Shown here piece by piece: positions 53,501-62,821 of a stretch of DNA of 64,000 bases. Below the pieces are notes generated by a model. It saw nothing but the letters and a program-made list of their open reading frames with translations, was not told the origin of the DNA and did no database searches. Numbering within the stretch: position 1 is the first letter of the stretch; each line of letters starts with the position of its first letter. The translations under genes and the position numbers were made by a program. The stretch is taken from positions 868,001-932,000 of the forward strand of contig CAWBRW010000029.1 in assembly GCA_963791235.1 (NCBI GenBank). Reading direction: 5' to 3'. The stretch is from JALORV01 sp963791235. Its GTDB lineage: Bacteria > Pseudomonadota > Gammaproteobacteria > Burkholderiales > Burkholderiaceae_F.

Positions 53501-54970
53501 TCATCCCGCGCGCTGCATCAGGAACTGCGACAGCAGCGGCACTGGACGCCCGGTCGCTCCCTTGGCGGCACCGCTCTTCCAGGCGGTGCCTGCGATGTCG
53601 ATGTGCGCCCACGGATAGGCCTTGGTGAAGCGCGACAGGAAACACGCCGCCGTGATTGCGCCGGCGTTGCTCGGAGTGCCGATATTCGCCATGTCGGCGA
53701 AGTTCGTCTTCAGCTGCTCCTGGTATTCATCGCCCAGCGGCATGTGCCATGCGGCATCGCCAGCGCTGCGGCTGGCGCCGAGCAACTCCTCGGCTAGCTC
53801 GTCGTTGTTCGCAAAAAGGCCCGAGTTGACGTTGCCCAGTGCGATGACGCAGGCTCCGGTCAGTGTGGCGATGTCGACGACCGCGGCCGGCTTGTAGCGC
53901 TCGACATAGGTCAGGGCGTCGCACAGGATCAGTCGTCCCTCGGCATCCGTGTTCAGGATCTCGATGGTCTGGCCGGACATCGACGTGACGATGTCACCGG
54001 GGCGGGAGGCGGTGCCCGACGGCATGTTCTCGCAGGTCGCGACGACGCCGATCACATTGAGCTTGAGCTTGAGTTCGGCGACCGTACGCATCGTGCCGAT
54101 GACGCTGGCGGCGCCACACATGTCGAACTTCATCTCGTCCATCGCCGCGCCGGGCTTGATCGAGATTCCGCCCGAGTCGAAAGTGATGCCCTTGCCGACC
54201 AGCACCACGGGTGCCGACTTGCCGCCACCCTGGTGCTTCAGCACGATCAGTCGCGGCGGCTGCGCGGAACCGCGAGCGACACTGAGGAACGAACCCATTT
54301 TCAGCGCTTCGAGCTGCTTGGTCTCCAGGACCTCGACACCGAGCTTCCAGTGCTTGGCCAGCTTGCGCGCTTCGTCCGCAAGGAACGAGGGTGTGCAGAT
54401 GTTGGGCGGCAGGTTGCCCAGCCGCTTCGTCAGCGCCATGCCGTTGGCGATCGCCGTGCCTTGCTTCAGGCCGCGCTCGGCGGCGTCGCCGGCGGCGTGC
54501 AGCAGCACCGCGCGCGTCGGTCCGTTGCTCTCTTCCTTCTTGCTCTTGAGCTCGTCGCTGCGGAACACGGTCTCGCGTGCGGCAAGCGCGAACTGGCGCG
54601 CCTGCCACTCGGCGTCGCGGCCCTTCACGTTCCATTCCGTGGCGGCGATCGCCACTTCTGCCGCACCGGGGCACGCCTTCGCGGCGGCACGAACCGCATC
54701 GCCATAGGCGCGGTCGCTGAAGTCGTCCCTGCCACCCAGGCCGACGACGACGACGCGAGCCGCGGCGACGCCCGGAACGCTGCGCAGCGTGACCACCGTG
54801 CCGCGCTTGCCTGTCATGTCGCCACTCTTGACGGCGGCCTTGATGGCGCCACGTGCCGCCTTGTCGATCGCGCGCGCGCTTGGCGTCAGTTCACCGTCGG
54901 CGAACACGCCGACAGCGATGGCATCGGCCTTGACGGCCTCGGCGCGTGCGGTCGTTGTGCTAAATTCCAT
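53501..54970 (-). CDS. pepA: leucyl aminopeptidase
   Basis: 489 residues from the ATG at 54970 (MEFSTTTARAEAVKADAIAV). M17 signature NTDAEGRLILCDAL and metal-binding GKGITFDSGGISIK and FDMCGAASVI are intact. It is a cytosolic two-metal hexameric peptidase that also binds DNA in E. coli. Divergent from lptF with 162 bp between starts, an arrangement conserved in many proteobacteria. holC follows after 13 bp. Confidence 0.96.
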   Translation of the reverse strand: MEFSTTTARAEAVKADAIAVGVFADGELTPSARAIDKAARGAIKAAVKSGDMTGKRGTVVTLRSVPGVAAARVVVVGLGGRDDFSDRAYGDAVRAAAKACPGAAEVAIAATEWNVKGRDAEWQARQFALAARETVFRSDELKSKKEESNGPTRAVLLHAAGDAAERGLKQGTAIANGMALTKRLGNLPPNICTPSFLADEARKLAKHWKLGVEVLETKQLEALKMGSFLSVARGSAQPPRLIVLKHQGGGKSAPVVLVGKGITFDSGGISIKPGAAMDEMKFDMCGAASVIGTMRTVAELKLKLNVIGVVATCENMPSGTASRPGDIVTSMSGQTIEILNTDAEGRLILCDALTYVERYKPAAVVDIATLTGACVIALGNVNSGLFANNDELAEELLGASRSAGDAAWHMPLGDEYQEQLKTNFADMANIGTPSNAGAITAACFLSRFTKAYPWAHIDIAGTAWKSGAAKGATGRPVPLLSQFLMQRAG

Positions 54971-55132
54971 TGACGATTTCCCTCTGAAAAGTCTCGCGAT
55001 GGCAACGTGCGTTGGGCCGGCGAGGCGACTCGCGGCCCTGCGGTTGTTCCGGACGCGGCCCGTTGCGAGCCGGGCAGTATATAGCGGCACTGTCGCCGGC
55101 GATCGCCGGATCGCACCCGACCGCCCTCACTG

Positions 55133-56248
55133 ATGATCTTTCGCCGCTCGATCGTTGCCGAGCTGACCAGCACCGCGAGCGCGGTATTCACCGTGCTCTT
55201 CTCGATCCTGTTCTCGGTCGGCCTGGTGCGCATCCTGGGCCAGGCGGCGGGCGGCCGGGTCGACAACGAGGCCGTGTTCCAACTGCTTGCCCTGACCTCG
55301 CTGACGTGGCTGCCCGTCGTGCTGACGCTGACACTGTTCATCTCGGTCCTGATGACCCTGTCGCGTGCCTATCGCGACTCCGAAATGGTGGTCTGGTTCG
55401 CGTCCGGTCAGAGCCTGGTGGCCTGGCTCGGCCCGGTGCTGCGATTCGCGTGGCCGATCGTCATCGCGGTGGGGCTGCTTTCGATGTTCGTCTCGCCGTG
55501 GTCGACCTCGCAGATCGACGAACTGCGGCGCAGTTTCATGCAGCGCGACGACGTGAGCCGCGTCGCGCCCGGCCGTTTCATCGAATCGGGCGGAGCCGAT
55601 CGCGTCTTCTTCGTCGAGTCGGTGAACTTCGAGGACAGCCAGGTGCGCAATGTCTTCGTAAGCATGCGCAGCCAGGGACGCGACGGCGTGATCGTCGCGG
55701 CCAAGGGCCAGATCGAAGTCGCTCCCAACGGCGATCGCTTCCTCGTGCTGGAGCAGGGCCGGCGCTACGAAGGACGGCCCGGATCGGCCGAGTACCGCAC
55801 GATGGAGTTCAACCGCTATTCCATCCGCATCGAGAGTCGCCCCGACCGGCCACTTGGCGAGCGCAGCGCCCGCACGAAGCCGATGTCGGAGCTGATTGCG
55901 GAGGCGACTCCGTTTGCCAAGGCGGAGATGCTCTGGCGCATCGGCATCCCGGTGGCCTCACTCGTCGTGACACTGCTGGCGATCCCGCTGGCCTACACGA
56001 ACCCCCGCGTCGGGCGATCGTTCAACCTGATCATTGCTGTCCTGGCCTTCGCTGTCTACCTGAACGTGCTGAATACGGTGCAGGCGTGGGTGCAGCAGGA
56101 CCGCATGAGTTTCGGCATCGGCGTGTGGATCGTGCACGCGGCCGTGCTGCTTGCGGTGGTCCTCCTCTTCGTGCGACGCGTTTACCTGCAGCGGTGGTGG
56201 CCGCGGCAGCTGACCCCGGCCTACTGGCGGCTGCGGCGCAGTCCATGA
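55133..56248 (+). CDS. lptF: LptF, LPS export ABC transporter permease
   Basis: 371 residues: two sets of membrane helices (residues about 15-115 and 275-360) around a periplasmic beta-jellyroll. MIFRRSIVAELTSTASAVFT is a typical LptF start, and the C-terminal half has IPLAYTNPRVGRSFNLIIA. With LptG and LptB (elsewhere) it extracts lipopolysaccharide from the inner membrane. Its stop overlaps the lptG start (ATGA). Confidence 0.95.
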   Translation: MIFRRSIVAELTSTASAVFTVLFSILFSVGLVRILGQAAGGRVDNEAVFQLLALTSLTWLPVVLTLTLFISVLMTLSRAYRDSEMVVWFASGQSLVAWLGPVLRFAWPIVIAVGLLSMFVSPWSTSQIDELRRSFMQRDDVSRVAPGRFIESGGADRVFFVESVNFEDSQVRNVFVSMRSQGRDGVIVAAKGQIEVAPNGDRFLVLEQGRRYEGRPGSAEYRTMEFNRYSIRIESRPDRPLGERSARTKPMSELIAEATPFAKAEMLWRIGIPVASLVVTLLAIPLAYTNPRVGRSFNLIIAVLAFAVYLNVLNTVQAWVQQDRMSFGIGVWIVHAAVLLAVVLLFVRRVYLQRWWPRQLTPAYWRLRRSP

Positions 56249-57378
56249 AGACGCTGCGTCGTTACCTGTGGAAGGAAATCGCAACGGCCACCGGCTTCAT
56301 GCTGTTCGCGCTGCTCTCGCTCTTCACCTTCTTCGACCTGGTGGCGCAGCTCGACGAGATTGGCCAGCGCGGCTTCCTGCTGCGTCATGCGCTGGCCTAC
56401 GTCGCCTTCACGCTGCCGTCGCGGATGTACGAGATCATGCCGATCGCGGCGCTGATCGGCACGATCTACGTCCTGTCGAAGCTGGCTGCGAATTCCGAGT
56501 TCACGATCATGCGCGTCTCCGGCATGAGCACGCGGCGGCTGATGATGAGCCTGCTGGGCATCGGCCTGATGATGGTCGCGCTCACCTTCCTGCTCGGTGA
56601 GGTGGTCTCGCCGCCTGCGGAAAGACTGGCGCAGCAGACGCGGCTGAAGGCGCGTGGCGGACAGATCAGCGTGCGCGATTTTCGTTCGGGCGTGTGGGTA
56701 CGCGACGTTGTCAAGGAGGCGGATGGGACCATCGGCGCCTACCGATTCATCAATGTGCGCCAGGTCTCGCCGGATGTCGGGACCAAGGGCTGGCGCATCA
56801 TCGAATTCGACAGTGACTATCGCCTGCGCTCGATCATCACTGCCGATGCCGGCCGTTATGTCCAGCACGTCGGATGGGAACTGACCGATGTGGTCGAGAC
56901 GAAGGTACCCCGCATCTCCGCGGACGCCAACCTCACGGATGCGCGCACCGAGGTGACCAGGGTGCCGGAATACACGTGGAAATCGGAACTCAAGCCGGAC
57001 ATCTTCGGCGTGCTGCTGGTGCAGCCCGAGCGCATGGCGGGGTGGGACCTGCTGCAGTACATCAACCACCTTGCCGAAAACCGCCAGCAGACCGAGCGCT
57101 ACGAAATCGCCTTCTGGGGCAAGCTGTTCTACCCGTGGGCGGTCCTGGTGATGATGGCCCTGGCGCTGCCGTTTGCCTACCTCCACGTGCGCGCCGGTGG
57201 CGTGAGCTTCAAGATCTTTGCGGGCGTCATGCTGGGTGTCGCGTTCTATGGCATGAACAAATTGTTCGCACACATCGGCCTGCTGAACACCTGGCCGCCA
57301 CTCGTCGTGTCGGCGCTACCCAGCCTGGTGGTGCTGTCGCTGGCGTTCGGGGCGCTGTACTGGATTGAGAGGCGCTAG
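56245..57378 (+). CDS. lptG: LptG, LPS export ABC transporter permease
   Basis: 377 residues from the ATG at 56245, 4 bp inside the lptF end. Six membrane helices and a central periplasmic domain (ISVRDFRSGVWVRDVVKEAD); LPSRMYEIMPIAALIGTIY and ALPFAYLHVRAGGVSFKIFA are characteristic of LptG. It pairs with LptF to form the transmembrane part of the LPS exporter. Confidence 0.96.
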   Translation: MKTLRRYLWKEIATATGFMLFALLSLFTFFDLVAQLDEIGQRGFLLRHALAYVAFTLPSRMYEIMPIAALIGTIYVLSKLAANSEFTIMRVSGMSTRRLMMSLLGIGLMMVALTFLLGEVVSPPAERLAQQTRLKARGGQISVRDFRSGVWVRDVVKEADGTIGAYRFINVRQVSPDVGTKGWRIIEFDSDYRLRSIITADAGRYVQHVGWELTDVVETKVPRISADANLTDARTEVTRVPEYTWKSELKPDIFGVLLVQPERMAGWDLLQYINHLAENRQQTERYEIAFWGKLFYPWAVLVMMALALPFAYLHVRAGGVSFKIFAGVMLGVAFYGMNKLFAHIGLLNTWPPLVVSALPSLVVLSLAFGALYWIERR

Positions 57379-57386
57379 AAGCTCCT

Positions 57387-58088
57387 CTACAAGCCCAGGT
57401 AGGCGCGACGCACTTCGTCGTTGCCGAGCAGTTCCTGTCCGGTTCCGGAAAGGACCGTGCGGCCGGATTCGACGACATAGCCGCGATGCGCGATCTTCAG
57501 CGTGTGCTGGGTGTTCTGCTCGACAAGCAGGACCGTGACACCGCTGGCATTGATCTCACGCACGATGCGAAACACTTCTTCGACGATCTTCGGCGCGAGG
57601 CCCAGCGAAGGCTCGTCAAGCATCAGGATGCGCGGGTCGGCCATCAGGCCGCGGCCGATCGCCACCATCTGCTGCTCGCCGCCTGAGAGCGTGCCAGCCA
57701 GCTGTCGCTGGCGTTCCCTGGCACTCGGGAACGTCGCCAGCACCTTCTCGAGCCGCTCCTCGCGCCCGGCCCTGGGCGTGGAGTAGGCACCCAGCAGCAG
57801 GTTGTCGAGCACCGTCATGTCCGGGAACAGCCGCCGGCCCTCCGGCACCAGCACGATGCCGTGCCGCACGATGTCCATCGACGTGGCCTGAGCGAGCTTC
57901 TCGCCATCGAGCGAGATCGTGCCGCCCATGGGTCTGAGCAGTCCGGCCAGTGTCTTCAGCGTCGTGCTCTTGCCGGCGCCGTTGGCGCCGATGATGGCGA
58001 CTATCTCGCCCTTGGGGACGTCAAAGGAGACGTCCCACAACGCCTGGACGGAGCCGTAGGCTACCTGCAGGTTCCGCACGCTCAGCAT
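57387..58088 (-). CDS. livF: LivF, branched-chain amino acid ABC transporter ATPase
   Basis: 233 residues from the ATG at 58088, which overlaps the livG stop. Walker A GANGAGKST, signature LSGGEQQ, Walker B ILMLDEPSLGL and the H-loop region are complete. MLSVRNLQVAYGSVQALWDV is a typical LivF start. It powers import together with LivG. Converges on lptG with 8 bp between stops. Confidence 0.93.
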   Translation of the reverse strand: MLSVRNLQVAYGSVQALWDVSFDVPKGEIVAIIGANGAGKSTTLKTLAGLLRPMGGTISLDGEKLAQATSMDIVRHGIVLVPEGRRLFPDMTVLDNLLLGAYSTPRAGREERLEKVLATFPSARERQRQLAGTLSGGEQQMVAIGRGLMADPRILMLDEPSLGLAPKIVEEVFRIVREINASGVTVLLVEQNTQHTLKIAHRGYVVESGRTVLSGTGQELLGNDEVRRAYLGL

Positions 58089-58809
58089 CAGGCGGCCTCT
58101 TCGCCGAGATAGGCCTTGATCACGGCTGGATCGCGCACGATGGACTCGGGCGTCGCATCGGCAATCTTGACGCCGTGGTGCAGCACAAGCACGCGGTCGG
58201 AAATCTTCATGATGGCGCGCATCTGATGCTCGACCAGGATCACGGTGATGCCGTTGCCGCGCAGCTTCAGCACCAGGTCGCAGGCAGCCTCGACTTCGGT
58301 GGGATTGAGTCCACCCATCGGTTCGTCGAGAAACAGGACCTTCGGGTCGAGTGGCAACGCAGCGGGCGATTTCCAGTCGCTTCTGCTGGCCCAATGTCAG
58401 GTCGGAGGCGTAGCTGTCCGCCTTCTCCGTGCAGGTCGAGCATCGCGAGGATGCGCCGCGCTTCGGCGGTCGCCGTAACACGTTTCGGTTCGTGCAGGAA
58501 TGCGGCGAGCACCACGTTTTCCAGCACAGTGAGCTTGCGGAACGGCTTGACGATCTGGAACGTGCGCGCCACACCGCGTTTGACAATGGCGTTCGGCCGA
58601 AGGCCGACCAGCTCATGGCCGTCGAGACGGACCGAACCCGTGAGCGGTTCGAGGAAGCCGGACATCAGATTGAATACCGTCGTCTTGCCGGCGCCGTTCG
58701 GGCCGATCAAGCCGAGGATTTCTCCCTGGTTCAGCACGAAGGAAAGATCGGACACGGCCCGCAGGCCACCGAAATCCTTGGAGAGGTTGCTGACTTCGAG
58801 CAAGGCCAT
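58088..58809 (-). pseudogene. livG: LivG, branched-chain amino acid ABC transporter ATPase, two frameshifts
   Basis: The N-terminal frame (MALLEVSNLSKDFGGLRAVS, Walker A GPNGAGKTT, VARTFQIVKPFRKLTVLENV) changes near 58425 to a second frame (ADSYASDLTLGQQKRLEIAR) and near 58360 to a third (ALPLDPKVLFLDEPMGGLNP, Walker B). Removing one G in GAAGGCGG and one T in CGCTGCG restores a normal LivG of 240 residues; length 3n+2 agrees with two inserted bases. All ATPase motifs survive, so either the sequence has errors or decay is very recent. Confidence 0.85.
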
Positions 58810-58815
58810 GTCGGG

Positions 58816-59775
58816 CTACGCGCGCTGCGTCGACAGCCGCAGCAGGAATCGCAGCCTGCCCCAGATGCCTTCCGGGAGATAGCGGATGATCACCATCATG
58901 AACAGGCCATAGAAGATCAGGTGGCCGGACTGGAAGCGCTCGCGGAAGATTTCCGAAATTGTCACCAGGAAGATCGCCCCGACGATCGGCCCACCGGTCG
59001 TGGCGATGCCGCCGACGACGGCGATGAACACCATCTCGACCGAGAGCGCCACGGAAAACACCGCGTCCGGGTCGATGTAGCGGAAGTAGAGCGCGTAGAA
59101 GCCGCCGGCCATCCCGACCAGGGCCGCAGACAGCGCCAGGGCCACGACTCGCGTGCGCACGGTGTCGATGCCGGCGGCCTCAGCGCTGTCGATGTCCTCA
59201 CGCACTGCAAGCAAGTAGGCGCCGAGGCGCGACTGGGAGACGATGAAGGTCACGCCCATCCCCAGCAAGGTCAGCACGGCGATGACGTAATAAAAGGGAA
59301 TCTTCGTCTCCCAGTCGATCGCCTGTCCGAAGAGAGTCAGCTCGGGCAGGTGAGTGATCAGCAGCCCTTGCGGGCCGGCGGTGAGACTTTCCCAGTTGAG
59401 CGCGACGAGGCGCACGATCTCGGCCACTGCCAGCGTGGCAAGCGAAAAATACGGGCCGCGCAGGCGGAAGCAGATCAGGCCAATGGGAACCGCCATCGCC
59501 ATGGCCAGCGCGCCGCCGAACACCAGGCCTAACCAGGGCGACCAGCCGAGCTTCAGGTGCAGCAGCATCGTTGCGTAGGCACCGACGCCGAGAAAGGCCG
59601 AGTGGCCGAACGACACCTGGCCGGAATAGCCGCCGAGCAGGTTCCACGCGACGCCGAGCAAGGTCGAGAACAGGACCATGATCAGCAGGTGGTGGAAGAA
59701 GGGGTTCGCCGTCGCGAGCGGCGCGCCAAGCAGCGCCAGCGCGACCAGCGTGCCGATGACGCGGTTCTTGCTCAT
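58816..59775 (-). CDS. livM: LivM, branched-chain amino acid ABC permease
   Basis: 319 residues from the ATG at 59775, overlapping livH by 4 bp. About nine to ten membrane helices; GGYSGQVSFGHSAFLGVGAY and the EAA-like loop REDIDSAEAAGIDTVRTRVV mark it as LivM. livG follows after 6 bp. Confidence 0.95.
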   Translation of the reverse strand: MSKNRVIGTLVALALLGAPLATANPFFHHLLIMVLFSTLLGVAWNLLGGYSGQVSFGHSAFLGVGAYATMLLHLKLGWSPWLGLVFGGALAMAMAVPIGLICFRLRGPYFSLATLAVAEIVRLVALNWESLTAGPQGLLITHLPELTLFGQAIDWETKIPFYYVIAVLTLLGMGVTFIVSQSRLGAYLLAVREDIDSAEAAGIDTVRTRVVALALSAALVGMAGGFYALYFRYIDPDAVFSVALSVEMVFIAVVGGIATTGGPIVGAIFLVTISEIFRERFQSGHLIFYGLFMMVIIRYLPEGIWGRLRFLLRLSTQRA

Positions 59776-60653
59776 GTCCGCCCCGCGCCGAACAGGCCCG
59801 ATGGCCGGAACAGGAGTACCAGCAGGAAGAGCACGAATCCGATGGTGTCCTTGTAGGCCACCGAGACATAGACGGCGCCGAGCGACTCGACCAGGCCAAG
59901 CAGGATGCCGCCGGCGATCGCGCCGGGAATCGATCCGAGTCCGCCGAGCACGACGACAACGAAGCACTTGACGACGAGGATCTCGCCCACGGTCGGGTAG
60001 AGATAGAGCGACGGTGCCAGCAGCACGCCGGCAGCCCCGGCCAGCGCCGTTCCCAGGCCGAAGGTGATCATGTCGATGCGCGCCACGTTGATGCCCATGA
60101 GCGCGGCAGAGTCCGGGTTCTGCGCCGTGGCGCGGATGGCGCGGCCGGTGTCGGTGCGCGACAGGAAGAAGTAGAGCGCCGTGGTGATGGCGATCGCCAG
60201 GACGAAGGCGATCGCGAGCGGCACCGACACCGAGATCCCGAAGGGCCGCATCGGCGGTGAGCCGTAGGCGACATTGATGTTGCGGTAGTCGCCGGTCCAG
60301 AAAAGCAGCGCCAGGTTGGCAATCAGCAGCGACAGGCCGGCGGTGTAGAGCAGCGTATTGAGTTCGCCGCCGGCGATGATCTTCCTGAGCAGGAAGCGCT
60401 GCACAAACATGCCGAAGGCGAACATCGCCGGCATCCAGATCAGCAGCGACACGAACGGGTCGATTCCGCCCAGCGCAAACGACCAGAAGGCGCCGAACAT
60501 GCCCAACATGACCATCTCGCCGTGCGCCATGTTGATGATGCGCATCACGCCGAAGACGATGGTCAGCCCCACGGCGATCATCGCGTAGAGCGAGCCCATC
60601 AGCACGCCGCTGACCACGCTTTGCAGGAGTCGTTTCCATGGCAGGGTCCGCAC
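59772..60653 (-). CDS. livH: LivH, branched-chain amino acid ABC permease
   Basis: 293 residues. SLYAMIAVGLTIVFGVMRII at the start and the EAA loop RAIRATAQNPDSAALMGINV are typical of LivH. Eight or so membrane helices. Follows livK by 63 bp and overlaps livM. Confidence 0.95.
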   Translation of the reverse strand: MRTLPWKRLLQSVVSGVLMGSLYAMIAVGLTIVFGVMRIINMAHGEMVMLGMFGAFWSFALGGIDPFVSLLIWMPAMFAFGMFVQRFLLRKIIAGGELNTLLYTAGLSLLIANLALLFWTGDYRNINVAYGSPPMRPFGISVSVPLAIAFVLAIAITTALYFFLSRTDTGRAIRATAQNPDSAALMGINVARIDMITFGLGTALAGAAGVLLAPSLYLYPTVGEILVVKCFVVVVLGGLGSIPGAIAGGILLGLVESLGAVYVSVAYKDTIGFVLFLLVLLFRPSGLFGAGRT

Positions 60654-60716
60654 TCGACCGACTGCGCCGCCGGGAAGCGGCGCAGGCGGGTCGATCAGTG
60701 GTGCGTCAGCGGAGGT

Positions 60717-61947
60717 TTAGAGCTTGCTGCCCGGATCCGGGAAGATGTAGTTGGTCACGGCACCCGCCTTCGGATAGACGTCCATCAGCACGCCACCGCG
60801 CCACTGGGCCATGACCGAGTGGTCGCGCGAATAGATGTTCTGGTTCGTATAGGCGTCGCCCAGCGGGCCAGACCAGTTGCCGAACTTGGTCTTGCCGAAG
60901 GCCGTCTGCATGTCGGTCTTCAGCAGCGCCTGGCGCAGCGCCTCGCGGTCGGCTTCCAGGTTGCCGGTGAGCTTGGTGCGCTGCAGGGCGTCGGCGATCA
61001 CGTAGATGACGGAATAGCCTTCGACCTCGTGCTCATGCGGCTGGATCTTGTAAGTGGCCAGGAAGTTCTTGTTGAACGCCTTGGTCAACGGTTCGTTGGC
61101 GTTGCCGGCCCAGGCGGCCGACGAGAAGACGTTCTCGGCCAGGGGGCCGAGCTGCTTGGCGAAGTCCTCCACGCCGAAGCCGCCGCCAAAGCCGACGAAG
61201 GCGCGCGCATTGATGCCGATCTCCTTCGCATGGCGTGTCATCAGGATCGCGTCGGTGGTGGACACCGCGATCAGCAGCAGCATGTCGGGGTTGTTGGCCT
61301 TCACCTTGGTCATGATCGGCCTGAAGTCCAGCGTGTTCACCGGATAGGCCTCGTCATTGACGATCGGTATGTTCTTCGACTTCATGAAGGCCATGTTGGC
61401 GTTGCCGATGGTCTTCCCGAAGAGGCTGTTGTCATAGACCACCGCCACCGACTTGGGCATCGCGCCCGGCACCTCCATCGAGGAACTTGTGAAACGCCTC
61501 GGGGTAGATCGAGCCGGTCGGATTCTGGCGGAACACCCAGTCGAACCCCTTCGCGGTGATGGCATCGGCCGAAGGATGGTCGACGACGTAAGGCGTCTTC
61601 AGACGCTGGGCGACCGACGCGATCTCGATGGCCTGGCCGGAAGCTCGGCCACCGGTCAGTACCAGGACCTTGTATTGCGTGATGAGCTTCTCGGCCACCG
61701 TGGCGGCCAGCGGGTTCTTGGCCTGATGATCTTCGATGATCACTTCGAGCTTGCGTCCGTTGACGCCGCCCTTCGCGTTGATCTCGTCGACGGCCAGGCT
61801 GTAGGCCTTCTTGAACTTGTCGCCGAAGGGAGCGTCGGGGCCGGTCATCGGCTGTGGTGCGCCGATCTTGATCGTTTCCTGGGCCAGTGTGACGGATGCA
61901 GCCGTAGCCAGCACGGCGGCCAACAGGCAGGACAGGGTGCGTTTCAT
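60717..61947 (-). pseudogene. livK: LivK-type substrate-binding protein, one frameshift
   Basis: Signal peptide (LSCLLAAVLATAASVTLA) then a type I periplasmic binding protein: IKIGAPQPMTGPDAPFGDKF, YSLAVDEINAKGGVNGRKLE, VIIEDHQAKNPLAATVAEKL, and after a frame change near 61480 (at EAFHKF) MPKSVAVVYDNSLFGKTIGN to the end (KAGAVTNYIFPDPGSKL). Length 3n+1 agrees with one inserted base; corrected, it is about 409 residues. It captures the ligand for the liv permease in the periplasm; exact ligand unknown. Confidence 0.85.
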
Positions 61948-62821
61948 GAGACTGCTCCTTGTGGTTTGAACAGTTCGCGACGGTCCGTAGATCGGTTGGT
62001 CGGCATGACGACCGCGTTGAACGAGAGCTCCACCTCTGCCCAGCCGCGCCATTCACGTGAAGGCGCCAGAAGAAGCGAACGATCAACAGGAGCAGCTAAC
62101 CAACACGATTCATTATTACTCCAAACCCGTACCCATGCGCGAAAGAAGGAGGGCAGGACGCTACGACCCCAAGGCTCGAAGACCTGTGCTCAGCGCATTG
62201 CCTTCTGAGCAGCAGTCCACTCTTGGTCTGAGCCTCGTGAACTCTCAGTGGCTACGCGTCTGACAGCACGCATCTGACGAGCAATTGAAACGGTCGGGTC
62301 AAGCGGCAGAGGCTATGCCGTGGCATACGACCGGTCATGTCGCCGCGCACAAAAATAGGCTCGGCCCGCTCCCAGGGAGGTTGTCTTGAAGTCGTTCGCC
62401 AGAAGCGGTCGGCGGGCAGGCCCAGACGCATCAATTCCGGCAGGACGAGACCAGCCGTGGCACAAGACGGCCGAGGCTGTGCAAAAACGTACAGACGTGG
62501 AGCTCGGCGCTGAACTCGACCTCTCAGATCGCTCTGTATTTGAACGATCGCACCTTTGGGAATACCAAACCGACCCCCGAAAACGCACGGGTTCGGAGTT
62601 TTTACACAGTCTTATATGGACACCGCCCGGTTTGCCAAGTTGATCTTCATGTGATGCCTCAACGAGGTACTGGCTGCAGTCTTATATCCGGCCTTGTCGT
62701 GCAAGCCGAAGCCTGCGGGCCCTGATGGAATTCGCCAAGAACGTCCTCATCTCGGCCGCGCGCTTAATGTCCGCAAGGCTGTGTTCAGGTTTGCGTTCTT
62801 GCGGTCCGACCTGTCTTGCCA
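61948..62821. other. gene-free region with IS-like remnant
   Basis: About 870 bp without a recognisable coding gene, between the livK start and the truncated sensor kinase. It contains the inverted-repeat pair at 62475-62611. The rest shows no domain in any frame and probably includes debris of the kinase 3' end. Confidence 0.5.
62475..62611. mobile_element. 137-bp segment bounded by IS-like inverted repeats
   Basis: GGCTGTGCAAAAAC (62475-62488) and, inverted, GACTGTGTAAAAAC (62598-62611) match at 12 of 14 positions. Ends reading GGCTGTGTAAAAAC-like are common in several proteobacterial IS families. There is no transposase inside, so it is either an internally deleted element (MITE-like) or the residue of an IS. 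No clear target duplication was seen. Confidence 0.4.

Noticed and set aside
57387..58616. A 409-residue LivG-LivF fusion
   Set aside because: It joins the middle frame of the broken livG to livF; the livF start and both sets of ATPase motifs are separate.
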